Below the pieces are notes generated by a model. The model was not told the DNA's origin, did not search any database, and saw nothing but the letters and a program-made list of their open reading frames with translations. Of a stretch of 64,000 nucleotides of DNA, positions 17,157 to 25,290 are shown piece by piece. A program made the position numbers and the translations under genes. Within the stretch, counting starts at the first letter, position 1, and every line of letters starts with the position of its first letter. Source of the DNA: Phreatobacter oligotrophus (GTDB lineage Bacteria > Pseudomonadota > Alphaproteobacteria > Rhizobiales > Phreatobacteraceae); NCBI RefSeq assembly GCF_003046185.1, contig NZ_PZZL01000001.1, positions 1 through 64,000 of the forward strand, read 5' to 3'.

Positions 17157-18146
17157 ATGACGATGAAGGCCTTCAGGCGGACGCTGGCCGCCCTCGTCCT
17201 CGTGGCGTCTGCGGGCGCATCCCCGGCGCTGGCGCAATATCCGAACCGGCCGATCACCATCACCGTCGGCTTCGCGGCCGGCGGCACCAGCGATGTCGCC
17301 GCCCGCATCCTCGCCGAGCGGCTCAGCCGCTCGCTGGAGACGCCGGTGGTCGTCGAGAACCGCGCTGGCGCCGGCGGCTCGGTGGCCGCCGCCGCGACGG
17401 CCCGCGCCACCCCCGACGGCTACACGATCATGCTGTCGGATCCCGGCGCCTTCGCCATCAATCCGATCGTCTTCCCGCAGACGGCGCGCTACGACCCGCT
17501 GGCCGATTTCACGCCCATCGCCCTTGTCGGCCAGTCGCCGCTGGTGCTGGTCGTGCCGGCGAACCGGCCCTTCCGCACGCTTCCCGACCTGAACGCCCAC
17601 CTGCGCGCCAACGCCGCCCGCACCTCCTATGCCTCCTCCGGCAATGGCGGCATCACGCAGTTCGGCGCCGAGCTCTACCTCAAGCGCGCCGGCGACCTCA
17701 CGGCCCTGCACGTGCCCTATCGCGGCGGCGCGCCGATGATGGAGGCCCTCTACAAGGGCGAGGCGTATTTCGGCGTGGCGGTTCTGGCCTCGGCTGTCTC
17801 CTTCATCGAGGCGGGCAGCGTCCGGGCGCTGGCGCTGGCCGCCCCCAGCAGCACCGCTTCCGTCGGCGCGGTCCCATCGCTGGAAACCCTCGGCTTCCCC
17901 GGCACGACCATGACCTCCTGGGTCATCATGATCGGACCGAAAGGCATGCCGGACGATGTCGTGGTGAAGCTCAATGCCGCGATCAACGATGCCTTGCGCG
18001 ACCCGGCCGTCCGGGAGCGGCTGCAGCGGGCCGGCATCGAGACCTACACGCCCGCAACGCCCGCCGAGACCGGCAGCTATCTCAAGGCCGAGGTCGAGCG
18101 CTACCGCGCCTATCAGGGCGAGCTGGGCGACCGGCTGTCGCGCTGA
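17157..18146 (+). CDS. Tripartite tricarboxylate transporter receptor (Bug/TctC family)
   Basis: ATG 17157 has a strong G-rich ribosome site (GAGGGGGACGG). A signal peptide (FRRTLAALVLVASAGASPALA) precedes the Bug core: YPNRPITITVGFAAGGTSDVAARILAERL, VVVENRAGAGGSVAAAATARATPDGYTIM, and TALHVPYRGGAPMMEALYKGE. These periplasmic receptors bind carboxylates or related small acids and normally serve TctAB permeases, which are absent here. It is co-oriented with the PxpA-like gene and likely supplies or senses its substrate. Confidence 0.9.
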   Translation: MTMKAFRRTLAALVLVASAGASPALAQYPNRPITITVGFAAGGTSDVAARILAERLSRSLETPVVVENRAGAGGSVAAAATARATPDGYTIMLSDPGAFAINPIVFPQTARYDPLADFTPIALVGQSPLVLVVPANRPFRTLPDLNAHLRANAARTSYASSGNGGITQFGAELYLKRAGDLTALHVPYRGGAPMMEALYKGEAYFGVAVLASAVSFIEAGSVRALALAAPSSTASVGAVPSLETLGFPGTTMTSWVIMIGPKGMPDDVVVKLNAAINDALRDPAVRERLQRAGIETYTPATPAETGSYLKAEVERYRAYQGELGDRLSR

Positions 18147-18149
18147 GCC

Positions 18150-18707
18150 TCAGGCCTGGCCGAGGCTGATCGCCCCAAGGACGGCGAAGGCGGCCACGAT
18201 GGCGGCCGCGGCCCGGTTGGCATGCCGCTTCATCGTCGGCGGCAGGCTGGCGCCGACCGCCACCCAGGCCAGGCCGGCGAGGAACGATAGACCTGAGAAG
18301 GCGAGCGTCGCGGTGATTGGCGCCGACGCCATCATGGCGGGGATGAGGATCACGCCGACCAGCATGGCCTTCGGGTTCAGCATCGTCGCGAGGAGCACGA
18401 CGCCATAGGGCGCGCGCGTCCCTGGGGCGGCCCCCGGCGCGCGCCTCCAGAGCCGGGCTGCGGTCACGGCCAGCCAGCCGATATTGACGAGCTTGAGGAG
18501 GGCGAGGGCGGTCGGATGGTCCGCCAGGGCGCCGGAGAGAACGACATAGGCCGCGATGGCGAGGGCATAGCCGAGCGACTCCGCCAGCGGCAGGGCAAGG
18601 TTGCGGCGCAGGCCCGCCGTCGCGCCAGCCGCCGCCAGCAATGTGTTGGTCGGGCCGGGCGTCAGCAGGATGAGCACAGACGCGCTGGTGAAGGCGATGA
18701 CGGACAT
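18150..18707 (-). CDS. LysE/RhtB family amino-acid exporter
   Basis: The 185-residue protein has about six hydrophobic segments and the family start FTSASVLILLTPGPTNTLLAAAGATAGLRR (P-GP-N motif), followed by LLKLVNIGWLAVTAARLWRR and LNPKAMLVGVILIPAMM. LysE/RhtB proteins export amino acids or derivatives through the inner membrane. It is slightly short for the family (usually about 205), mainly at the C-terminus. It converges on the upstream Bug gene with 3 bp between the stops, and lies downstream of the SemiSWEET gene on the same strand. Confidence 0.85.
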   Translation of the reverse strand: MSVIAFTSASVLILLTPGPTNTLLAAAGATAGLRRNLALPLAESLGYALAIAAYVVLSGALADHPTALALLKLVNIGWLAVTAARLWRRAPGAAPGTRAPYGVVLLATMLNPKAMLVGVILIPAMMASAPITATLAFSGLSFLAGLAWVAVGASLPPTMKRHANRAAAAIVAAFAVLGAISLGQA

Positions 18708-18794
18708 AGGATGCGCCAGGCAAGGGAAGGCCGATGACGCCTTCTAGGCGTTGCGGTCGGCCCGTCCCTTGCGATGGCTCAATCCGTCGGAGCC

Positions 18795-19049
18795 TCAGCC
18801 CTTGGCGAAGGCCTTGATGGTCGCCAGGACGCCGAGGAGCGAGACCGCCACGATGTTGGAGATCACGATCACCCAGTCGCCCTGCTTGAGGCCATAGACC
18901 ACCCACAGCGCCAGTCCCGATCCGAGGACGGCGAGCATCCCGTAGGAGATGTCGGAGGTCTCCTGCGTCTTCCACGCCTTCCAGATCTGCGGGATGTAGG
19001 ACAGCGAGGTGAGCGTGGCCGCCAGCCCGCCGATGAGCGTCGTCAGCAT
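18795..19049 (-). CDS. SemiSWEET sugar transporter (MtN3/saliva family)
   Basis: The 84-residue protein starts at ATG 19049 (AAGGAA upstream) and has three helices: TLIGGLAATLTSLSYIPQIWKAW, SYGMLAVLGSGLALWVVYGL and WVIVISNIVAVSLLGVLATIK. The PQ motif (SYIPQIWK) in the first helix and the Asn in the third (ISNIVA) are hallmarks of SemiSWEETs, which dimerise to carry mono- or disaccharides down their gradient. Length fits the family (about 85-95). It is encoded 16 bp after a small hydrophilic protein and downstream of the photolyase-like gene. Confidence 0.88.
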   Translation of the reverse strand: MLTTLIGGLAATLTSLSYIPQIWKAWKTQETSDISYGMLAVLGSGLALWVVYGLKQGDWVIVISNIVAVSLLGVLATIKAFAKG

Positions 19050-19065
19050 GACGGTTCCTTGCCCG

Positions 19066-19326
19066 TCAGCGCGTCGTCTTGCCGGCTTCCGTGGTCCGAT
19101 CGGGGAGGCGGTCCACCGCTTCCTCGACGCCGCGGTCCTCGCCCGTTGCGCCGCGCTGGAGCACCTTGGTCGCAGCCTCGTCCTTGGCCTCCGACGAGGT
19201 CGGGATGGGCGAGGTCTCCGCCGTCGCGGTGAGCCCGACATCCCTGGGCTTCTCGCCGTCGGCGCGCGCCGCGGCGGCGAAGGTCGCCAGGGCTTCGGGC
19301 TGCTGGCCGTCGGTCTTGGACGTCAT
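19066..19326 (-). CDS. Small hydrophilic protein of unknown function
   Basis: An 86-residue frame with GAGGAG about 10 bases before ATG 19326. The sequence is rich in Ala, Glu, Asp, Thr and Arg, lacks Cys and Trp, has no hydrophobic segment and looks largely disordered (TATAETSPIPTSSEAKDEAATKV; EDRGVEEAVDRLPDRTTEAGK). I do not recognise a family. It is sandwiched between the photolyase-like gene (67 bp upstream) and the SemiSWEET gene (16 bp downstream), which supports real translation. A stress-related role would be a guess. Confidence 0.5.
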   Translation of the reverse strand: MTSKTDGQQPEALATFAAAARADGEKPRDVGLTATAETSPIPTSSEAKDEAATKVLQRGATGEDRGVEEAVDRLPDRTTEAGKTTR

Positions 19327-19393
19327 GGCTCTCTCCTCGTGAGGCGGGTGTGCCAGCTGAACGAGGCGCGAGCCGGTCCGGTTCCGAACGGCG

Positions 19394-20614
19394 TCAGCCG
19401 ATGCCGAAACGCTCCAGCACGACCGGGATCTGCTTCTTCACCTTGAAGAAGCCGGCGGTCGCATGAGGCCAGACCGCGGCGTCCCAGTCGCGCCGCCATT
19501 CGGCCAGGGCGATGCCGTGGCGCTTCAGCGCCGGCATGGCCGCGCGCAGCCAATCGCTCGCGGGGCCGCAGGTCACATAGGGCGTGACGATCTGGGTGGC
19601 GCCCGCTGCTGCCGCCCAGCGCGCGAGGTCATCCGGGTGAAGCGCGGTCAGCGGCGTGGCATCGACGCCCGCTCGCGCGGTCGTATCGGCGAGCGCCTCC
19701 GCCTCGAAGCCGGCCACGGGCTCCGCCACGGCGCGCGGCGATCGCAGCGCCGTCGTGGCGAGTGTCGCGGTGGCGACGATGGTCAGGCCATCGCGATCGA
19801 AATCCCCGATGAGGCCGTCCTCATCGGTGATGAGCAGGGCCGTCGGCCGCCCCGGCTCCGGCGCGCGGACGGCCCTCAGCGGCTGGACCGGCGGCAGGCC
19901 CTCCGGTTCCAGATGCTCCAGCGTCTCGGCGCCGCGCGAGAGGTCGCTGTCGCGCGGGGTGAAGCGCTGGCGGGTATAGGTCGCGATGTTCCAGGCCTCG
20001 GCGTGATAGGCCTTGCCGCGGGTGTGGAGCCCGGCGACCCAGCGCCATCCCAGCGTGTTGGAGGCTGCATCGCCGTCAAGGAGATGGCGCAGGAAGAAAT
20101 CCGCGCCGATCCGCCAGGGCAGGCCCAGGGTGAAGATCCAGATCGAGGCGAACCACATGCGCGCGTGGTTGTGGAGATAGCCCGTCTCGACGAGCTCCTC
20201 CGCCCAGGCGTCGAAACAGGCGATGCCGGTCCCGCCGGCTTCCGCCCGCTCGACATCGCGCCGCAGCCGCCGGTCGGACTCCAGCGCAGCGAGGTCGCCG
20301 GCGAGCCCCGCCACATAGGCGTTCCAGACCTGCGGGCGGCGCTCCAGCCAGCCCTTGAAATAGGTTCGCCAGACCACCTCCTGGACGAACTTCTCCGCTC
20401 CCTCGGCGCCATGGGCGGCGACCGCGGCGGCGATCACCTCCTGCTCGGTGAGGAGGCGGCGGCGGAGATAGGGCGAAAGCCGCGACACCGCGCGATGGTT
20501 GCCGGGGCCATCATCGTAGTTGCGGCCATTGGCATAGCGCCGGCCCATGGCCGGCACGAAGCCCTCCATCGCCTGAAGCCCCGCTGCCCGCGTGCCGACC
20601 CATCGATCCGTCAT
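19394..20614 (-). CDS. Cryptochrome/photolyase-like FAD-binding protein with the FAD domain first
   Basis: The first 240 residues match the photolyase FAD-binding domain: GRNYDDGPGNHRAVSRLSPYLRRR (FAD phosphate region), FVQEVVWRTYFKGWLE, TGYLHNHARMWFASIWIF and the signature DGDAASNTLGWRWVAGLHTRGKAY. The normal N-terminal antenna domain is missing from the start. From about residue 265 there is an alpha/beta region (TALLITDEDGL; ATQIVTPYVTCGPASDWLRAAMPALKRHGIALAEW; HATAGFFKVKKQIP) that resembles a photolyase Rossmann-like domain placed last. It may repair UV lesions or sense light; the actual reaction is unknown. First gene of a minus-strand group with a small protein and a SemiSWEET. Confidence 0.75.
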   Translation of the reverse strand: MTDRWVGTRAAGLQAMEGFVPAMGRRYANGRNYDDGPGNHRAVSRLSPYLRRRLLTEQEVIAAAVAAHGAEGAEKFVQEVVWRTYFKGWLERRPQVWNAYVAGLAGDLAALESDRRLRRDVERAEAGGTGIACFDAWAEELVETGYLHNHARMWFASIWIFTLGLPWRIGADFFLRHLLDGDAASNTLGWRWVAGLHTRGKAYHAEAWNIATYTRQRFTPRDSDLSRGAETLEHLEPEGLPPVQPLRAVRAPEPGRPTALLITDEDGLIGDFDRDGLTIVATATLATTALRSPRAVAEPVAGFEAEALADTTARAGVDATPLTALHPDDLARWAAAAGATQIVTPYVTCGPASDWLRAAMPALKRHGIALAEWRRDWDAAVWPHATAGFFKVKKQIPVVLERFGIG

Positions 20615-20698
20615 GCCATGCCTCTTCCGTGGAGGCGGGGAAGTGGATCGGCGCTCGCCAAAATCAAGCCGCCGGGACGAGCCCGGCGGAATGAAGCG

Positions 20699-22192
20699 TC
20701 AGCGGCTGGGTGCGGGGGGCGGCGCAAGGCCCGGAGGCGGCGCAAGGCCCGGGGGCGGCGTGAGGCCCGGCAACCCGCCGGGACTGTCGAGGCCGGGGAG
20801 CCCGCCGCCGCCAAGGCCCGGCATCTCGATGCGGATCTCGACCTTGGACGGATCGACCTTCGGACCCTTGTCGAGCCAGTAGGTCACCGAGGCCGGCCAG
20901 AAGATGACGATGGCGACCAGGATGAGCTGCATGAACACCCACGGGATCGCGCCCATGTAGATGTCGCTCGACTTCACCTCCGGCGGAGCGATGCCGCGCA
21001 GGTAGAACAGCGCGAAGCCGAAGGGCGGGTGCATGAAGCTTGTCTGCATGTTCACGCAGAGCAGGACGCCGAACCAGATGAGGTCGATGTCGAGCTTGGT
21101 GGCGACCGGCGCCAGCAGCGGCACGACGATGAAGGCGATCTCGAAGAAGTCGAGGAAGAACGCCAGGAAGAAGACGAAGATATTGACAAAGATCAGGAAG
21201 CCGGTCTGGCCGCCGGGCAGGTTGATCAGCATGTGCTCGATCCAGCGCGAGCCGTCCATGCCCTGGAAGACGAGGCTGAACACGGTCGAGCCGATGAGGA
21301 TGAACACCACCATCGAGGTGATGCGCATGGTCGAGCGCATGCCCTGGTCGACGAGCGGCCAGGTCAGGCGGCGATGCAGGGCGGCGAGCACCAGCGCGCC
21401 CACCGCGCCCATGGCGCCGGCTTCGGTCGGGGTCGCAAGGCCCATGAAGATCGTGCCGAGCACGAGGAAGATCAGGACGATCGAGGGCACCATGCCCCAC
21501 AGCACCTGGCGGATCAGCGGCCAGCCGATCTCGCCGCGTGCCTCGGGCGGCAGCGGCGGCATCGTCTGCGGCTTCACGATCGACAGGAACACGATGTAGA
21601 GGATGAAGATGCCGACCTGCAGCAGCGACGGGCCGATGGCGCCGAGATACATGTCGCCGACCGAGCGGCCGAGCTGGTCGGCAAGGACCACGAGCACCAG
21701 CGAGGGCGGGATCAGCTGGGTGATGGTGCCGGAGGCCGCGATGACGCCGGTGGCGAGCCGCATGTCGTAGCCATAGCGCTGCATGATGGGCAGCGAGATC
21801 ACGCCCATGGCGATGACCGAGGCGGCCACCGTGCCGGTGATGGCGCCGAGGATTGCGCCCACCACGATGACCGCATAGGCGAGGCCGCCGGGAATGCCGC
21901 CGAACAGCTTGCCGGTGCCCTCCAGCAGGTCCTCGGCGAGGCCGCAGCGCTCGAGGATCGCGCCCATGAAGGTGAAGAAGGGGATCGCCAGCAGCAGGTC
22001 GTTGGAGATGATGCCGTGGAAGCGCAGCGGCAGCGCCTGCAGGAACACCCAGTCGAAATGGCCGGTCATGACGCCGAGCGCGCCGAACATGAGGCCGACG
22101 GCCGCCAGCGAGAACGCCACCGGGAAGCCGACCAGCATGAAGCAGATCATCCCGAAGAACATCAGCGGCGGCATGATGCCGTGCGAGAACAT
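20699..22192 (-). CDS. TRAP transporter large permease (DctM family) with Pro/Gly-rich tail
   Basis: The 497-residue protein shows the DctM pattern: FMLVGFPVAFSLAAVGLMFG, LLAIPFFTFMGAILERCGLAEDLLEG, ILGAITGTVAASVIAMGVISLPIMQRYGYD, ASGTITQLIPPSLVLVVLADQLG, and near the end NMQTSFMHPPFGFALFYLRG. It imports an unknown acid with an ion gradient. After the last helix there is an unusual 35-residue tail of Gly, Leu and Pro (GLPGLTPPPGLAPPPGLAPPP), encoded by an 18-bp tandem repeat. The small permease is encoded just upstream. No DctP binding-protein gene adjoins either of them. Confidence 0.88.
   Translation of the reverse strand: MFSHGIMPPLMFFGMICFMLVGFPVAFSLAAVGLMFGALGVMTGHFDWVFLQALPLRFHGIISNDLLLAIPFFTFMGAILERCGLAEDLLEGTGKLFGGIPGGLAYAVIVVGAILGAITGTVAASVIAMGVISLPIMQRYGYDMRLATGVIAASGTITQLIPPSLVLVVLADQLGRSVGDMYLGAIGPSLLQVGIFILYIVFLSIVKPQTMPPLPPEARGEIGWPLIRQVLWGMVPSIVLIFLVLGTIFMGLATPTEAGAMGAVGALVLAALHRRLTWPLVDQGMRSTMRITSMVVFILIGSTVFSLVFQGMDGSRWIEHMLINLPGGQTGFLIFVNIFVFFLAFFLDFFEIAFIVVPLLAPVATKLDIDLIWFGVLLCVNMQTSFMHPPFGFALFYLRGIAPPEVKSSDIYMGAIPWVFMQLILVAIVIFWPASVTYWLDKGPKVDPSKVEIRIEMPGLGGGGLPGLDSPGGLPGLTPPPGLAPPPGLAPPPAPSR
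20718..20771. repeat. 18-bp tandem repeat, three copies, in the TRAP permease 3' end
   Basis: Copies at 20718-20735, 20736-20753 and 20754-20771 share the core GGCGGCGCAAGGCCCGG, the third with two changes. On the minus strand each encodes a Pro-Gly-Leu-x-Pro-Pro unit of the cytoplasmic or periplasmic tail. Such repeats can vary in copy number by slippage without breaking the frame. Confidence 0.85.
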
Positions 22193-22221
22193 CCCCTAAT
22201 CCCCTCGAAGATCTCGCCGGC

Positions 22222-22761
22222 TTACTGCAGCGGCTTTTCGTATTTGGAATCGAACTCGATCTCGCCGCGGAGCGCCGCGATGCGCTTGATGAGTTCGGAG
22301 ACGCCCTGGATCGTCAGCAGGGCGAAGCCCAGCGGCAGGACGAACTTGATCGGCCAGACCAGAAGGCCGCCGGCGTTCTGGGACTGCTCCCACTGGCGCA
22401 GCGACGTGGTGAAGAACGGCCAGCTGAGGTAGGTCATGTAGATCGTGACCGGCAGCAGGAAGACCGCGATGCCGATGGCGTCGATCCACAGGCGCTTGCG
22501 CTCGCTCACCGATCCGTAGACCAGGTCGACGCGCACATGCTCGTTGACCTGCAGCGTGTAGGAGGCGCCGAGCAGCACCATCACGCCGAACAGGTACCAC
22601 TGGATCTCCAGCATGGAGTTCGACGACAGGTTGAGCAGGTAGCGCGAGAAGGCGTTGCCGGCGCTGATGAGGCAGGCGAGCAGGACACACCAGTCGGCAA
22701 CGCGGCCGAACACGCCGTTCACCGAGTCGATGCCCCGGCTGAAAGCCAAGAGAGCGCCCAT
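22222..22761 (-). CDS. TRAP transporter small permease (DctQ family)
   Basis: The 179-residue membrane protein has four helices (GRVADWCVLLACLISAGNAFSRYLL; EIQWYLFGVMVLLGASYTLQ; WIDAIGIAVFLLPVTIYMTYLSW; FVLPLGFALLTIQGVSELIKR) and the DctQ motif LNLSSNSMLEIQWYLF...NEHVRVDL. It partners the large permease encoded 29 bp downstream. There is no solute-receptor gene in this unit; the divergent gene encodes a histidine kinase. Confidence 0.87.
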   Translation of the reverse strand: MGALLAFSRGIDSVNGVFGRVADWCVLLACLISAGNAFSRYLLNLSSNSMLEIQWYLFGVMVLLGASYTLQVNEHVRVDLVYGSVSERKRLWIDAIGIAVFLLPVTIYMTYLSWPFFTTSLRQWEQSQNAGGLLVWPIKFVLPLGFALLTIQGVSELIKRIAALRGEIEFDSKYEKPLQ

Positions 22762-22866
22762 CCCGTCCTCATGTCTCTGGTCTTGTTCTTGCCGGCGAAA
22801 TAGAAGGGATGTTGCGGGAGCGGCAAGCCATTTATCCCCCTTCTGCCAATAATTTACGGGAAGTTT

Positions 22867-24474
22867 ATGCGCACGATGAGTGCCGTTATGCGCAGTTTAC
22901 GCGGTGCCGCGGAGACGCCGGAACCGGGGCACGAGGTCGCCCCGCGCGCCGCCGTGTTCGCTCCGGCCGTGCCCCGGCGTCGCGGCGCGGCGGATGTCTG
23001 GCTGCAGGTGCTCGAGGTCGCGGCGTGGTGCACCGGCACCGCGATTCTTGGCATCGTCCTCGCCTTTGTCCTGCCCTTCCTCAGCATCACCAACCTGTTC
23101 CTGCTGCCGGTGGTCGCTGTCTCGCTGCGTCTCGGCCTGGTCCCGGCCCTGGCGGCCACGGCCATCGGCCTGCTGTCGGGGATGCTCTTCTACGAGCCCT
23201 TCCTCGCGATCGAGGTGAGCGAACCCCGTGACGTCGTCGATCTCGCGGTCTTTGCCGTGATCGGCGTGACGCTGTCGTTGCTGGGCGATGGCCTCCGCCG
23301 AACGACGCTCGCCCTGCGCCGCCGCCAGGACGATCTCAGCAGCCTCTACGCGCTCAGCCACGACATGGCGGGTGCCGCCGATCGCCAGGCTTTGCTCGCG
23401 GTCCTCGCATCCCATCTCTCGCGCACCGTCGATCACCCCGTCGCCGTCATCGACCTCGGAAGCCAGTCGGCGGCCGAGGGGGCGCCTGTCCTGCCGGAAG
23501 CGGTGCGGGCGGCCGTGCCCGAGGTCCTGCCTGCGACCGAGCATGAGACCGCCATCATCCGCTCGGGCGCCGAGGTCTGGGTCGTGGCGGCCATCGGCCA
23601 GGCCAGTGGGCAGCCGCTGGCCGTTGCCGCGCGACTGGAGGAGGCCGATGCCGCCGATGGCGAGGCCATGGGGCGGATCAGGTCCATGCTCGCCGATGCA
23701 GCCTCGTCGATGGAACGCCTGGGCGTCGCCCATGCCCTTGAGCAGCAGCAGCTTCGCGACAAGGCCGAGGCGGTCCGCAATTCGCTGCTCGATGCCGCCT
23801 CGCACGAACTGCGCACGCCGCTGGCCACCATCCTCGGCACGTTGACGGCCCTCAGGCAGGCGCCGCCGGTCGAGCAGGAGGGCCCGCTCCGCGACATCGC
23901 CGACCTTGCGGCCGACGAATGCCGCCGGCTCGACCGGGTGATCCAGACGATCCTCGATGCCGGTCGCATCCGCAGCGGCGAGATCGTGGTGCGCCCGACC
24001 GTGGTGGAGAGCACCGACCTCGTCGATGTCGCCCTGCGCCATTCCAGTCTGCGCCTGAGGGACCACACGGTCGTGCGCCAACTGCCCGCCGATCCGCCGC
24101 TTGTCAGCGTCGATCCCGTGCTGGTCGAGCAGGCCCTCGTCAACATCCTCGAGAACGCCGCGAAATATTCTCCCGCCGGCACCACCATCACGGTCCTGGT
24201 GGAGGCGCGCGCAGAGCAGGTCGCCATCGCCGTGACCGACCAGGGGGCCGGACTGGCGCCTGGCGAGGTCGACGAGATCTTCGGTCGCTTCTACCGGGGC
24301 GACCAGGGCCGGACGATCGCAGGGTCCGGCCTCGGGCTCAGCATCGCCCGCGCCTTCGTCGATGCCAGCGGCGGCTCCATCTCCGTCGCCAGCGACGGCC
24401 CCGGCCGTGGCACCACCTTCACCCTTCTCCTCCCCAGACAGGCCGCGCAGGACGACCATGCCGACGACCTCTGA
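22867..24474 (+). CDS. Sensor histidine kinase, KdpD C-terminal type
   Basis: The 535-residue protein has a DUF4118 membrane module with four helices (about 45-150), then a GAF-like region, a HisKA dimerisation domain with ASHELRTPLA (phospho-acceptor His at residue 313) and a HATPase domain (NILENAAKYSP; DQGAGLAPGEVDEIFGRFYRG; GSGLGLSIARAFV). KdpD of E. coli has the same membrane and kinase parts but also N-terminal KdpD and Usp domains, which are absent here. It phosphorylates the response regulator encoded next, whose start overlaps this gene by 17 bp. No kdpFABC genes are nearby, so K+ sensing is uncertain. Confidence 0.87.
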   Translation: MRTMSAVMRSLRGAAETPEPGHEVAPRAAVFAPAVPRRRGAADVWLQVLEVAAWCTGTAILGIVLAFVLPFLSITNLFLLPVVAVSLRLGLVPALAATAIGLLSGMLFYEPFLAIEVSEPRDVVDLAVFAVIGVTLSLLGDGLRRTTLALRRRQDDLSSLYALSHDMAGAADRQALLAVLASHLSRTVDHPVAVIDLGSQSAAEGAPVLPEAVRAAVPEVLPATEHETAIIRSGAEVWVVAAIGQASGQPLAVAARLEEADAADGEAMGRIRSMLADAASSMERLGVAHALEQQQLRDKAEAVRNSLLDAASHELRTPLATILGTLTALRQAPPVEQEGPLRDIADLAADECRRLDRVIQTILDAGRIRSGEIVVRPTVVESTDLVDVALRHSSLRLRDHTVVRQLPADPPLVSVDPVLVEQALVNILENAAKYSPAGTTITVLVEARAEQVAIAVTDQGAGLAPGEVDEIFGRFYRGDQGRTIAGSGLGLSIARAFVDASGGSISVASDGPGRGTTFTLLLPRQAAQDDHADDL

Positions 24475-25159
24475 CCCTGGCCTTGTGCTCCTCGTCGATG
24501 ACGAACCGCCGATCCGTCGCCTGCTGCGCACCCTGTTCGAGATGGCGGGGTGGCGGGTGGCCGAGGCGGAGACTGCAGGCGCCGCCCTCGACGCCGTCGC
24601 GGTGCGCCGGCCGGAACTGGTGGTGCTGGACCTGGGGCTGCCCGACATCCCCGGCGCCGACGTGCTGCGGCGGCTGCGCGAATGGACCCAAACGCCGGTC
24701 ATCGTCCTGTCGGTGAGGGCGGACGAGCAGGAAAAGGTGCGGCTCCTGGAACTCGGGGCCGACGACTACATCACCAAGCCTTTCGGCTCGGCCGAGCTCA
24801 TCGCACGCGCACGCACCGTGCTGCGCCGCGCCGCGGTGGTGGAGGACGAGCCGGCCGTCACGGTCGGCGACCTCACCATCGATTTCGCGTTTCGACGGGT
24901 GACGCTGCGCGGCGAGCCGGTGACGCTCGCCCGCAAGGAGTACCAGCTTCTCGCCATGCTCGCGGCTCACCGCGGCCGCGTGCTGACCCACAAGCAGTTG
25001 CTGACCGCCCTCTGGGGCCCGCACCACGACGATGACGTGCACTATGTGCGCATCCTCGTCCGCAAGCTGCGCAGCCGCATCGAGCCGAATGTCGCCTCGC
25101 CCATCTATGTGCTGACCGAGCTCGGCGTTGGCTACCGCCTCGCCCTTGGCACGGAGTGA
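24458..25159 (+). CDS. OmpR/KdpE-family response regulator
   Basis: ATG 24458 lies inside the end of the kinase gene, the usual coupled layout. The receiver domain has the acidic pair D14-D15, phospho-acceptor D58 (VVLDLGLPD), and the conserved Lys in DDYITKPF. A winged-helix DNA-binding domain follows (DFAFRRVTLRGEPVTLARKEYQLLAMLAAHRGRVLTHKQLLTALWG; VHYVRILVRKLRSRIE; ELGVGYRL), closest to KdpE. It would regulate unknown promoters on phosphorylation. A strong intrinsic terminator follows about 130 bp downstream. Confidence 0.9.
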   Translation: MPTTSDPGLVLLVDDEPPIRRLLRTLFEMAGWRVAEAETAGAALDAVAVRRPELVVLDLGLPDIPGADVLRRLREWTQTPVIVLSVRADEQEKVRLLELGADDYITKPFGSAELIARARTVLRRAAVVEDEPAVTVGDLTIDFAFRRVTLRGEPVTLARKEYQLLAMLAAHRGRVLTHKQLLTALWGPHHDDDVHYVRILVRKLRSRIEPNVASPIYVLTELGVGYRLALGTE

Positions 25160-25174
25160 CAAGGGGGGGGCGGG

Positions 25175-25290
25175 AGGTGCCGGGATATGGACATTTTACT
25201 TGAAGGCGGCGGTCGGTGAGGCCCAAGTCTTGGGCGTTCTGGCAGCCCAGTCCCGCTGAACTGCCTTTGGACATTCTATCTCTGAACTCG
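25175..25290 (+). other. Gene-free stretch, possible small RNA ahead of a terminator
   Basis: Between the response regulator stop and the terminator at 25291 there is no convincing protein. It holds a short hairpin (GCCCAAGTCTTGGGC, 25221-25235) and two copies of TGGACATTyTA (25188-25198 and 25268-25278), 80 bp apart. It may be the 3' UTR of the two-component operon or an independent small RNA using the same terminator. I could not match it to a known RNA family. Confidence 0.25.

Noticed and set aside
19463-22432. Plus-strand open frame of nearly 990 codons, Asp/His/Arg-rich
   Set aside because: It covers the reverse of the photolyase-like and TRAP genes; the His/Asp repeats are antisense images of membrane-helix codons.
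25200-25280. tRNA-like or tmRNA-like segment
   Set aside because: No T-loop GGTTCRA motif, no acceptor stem and no anticodon arm could be built.
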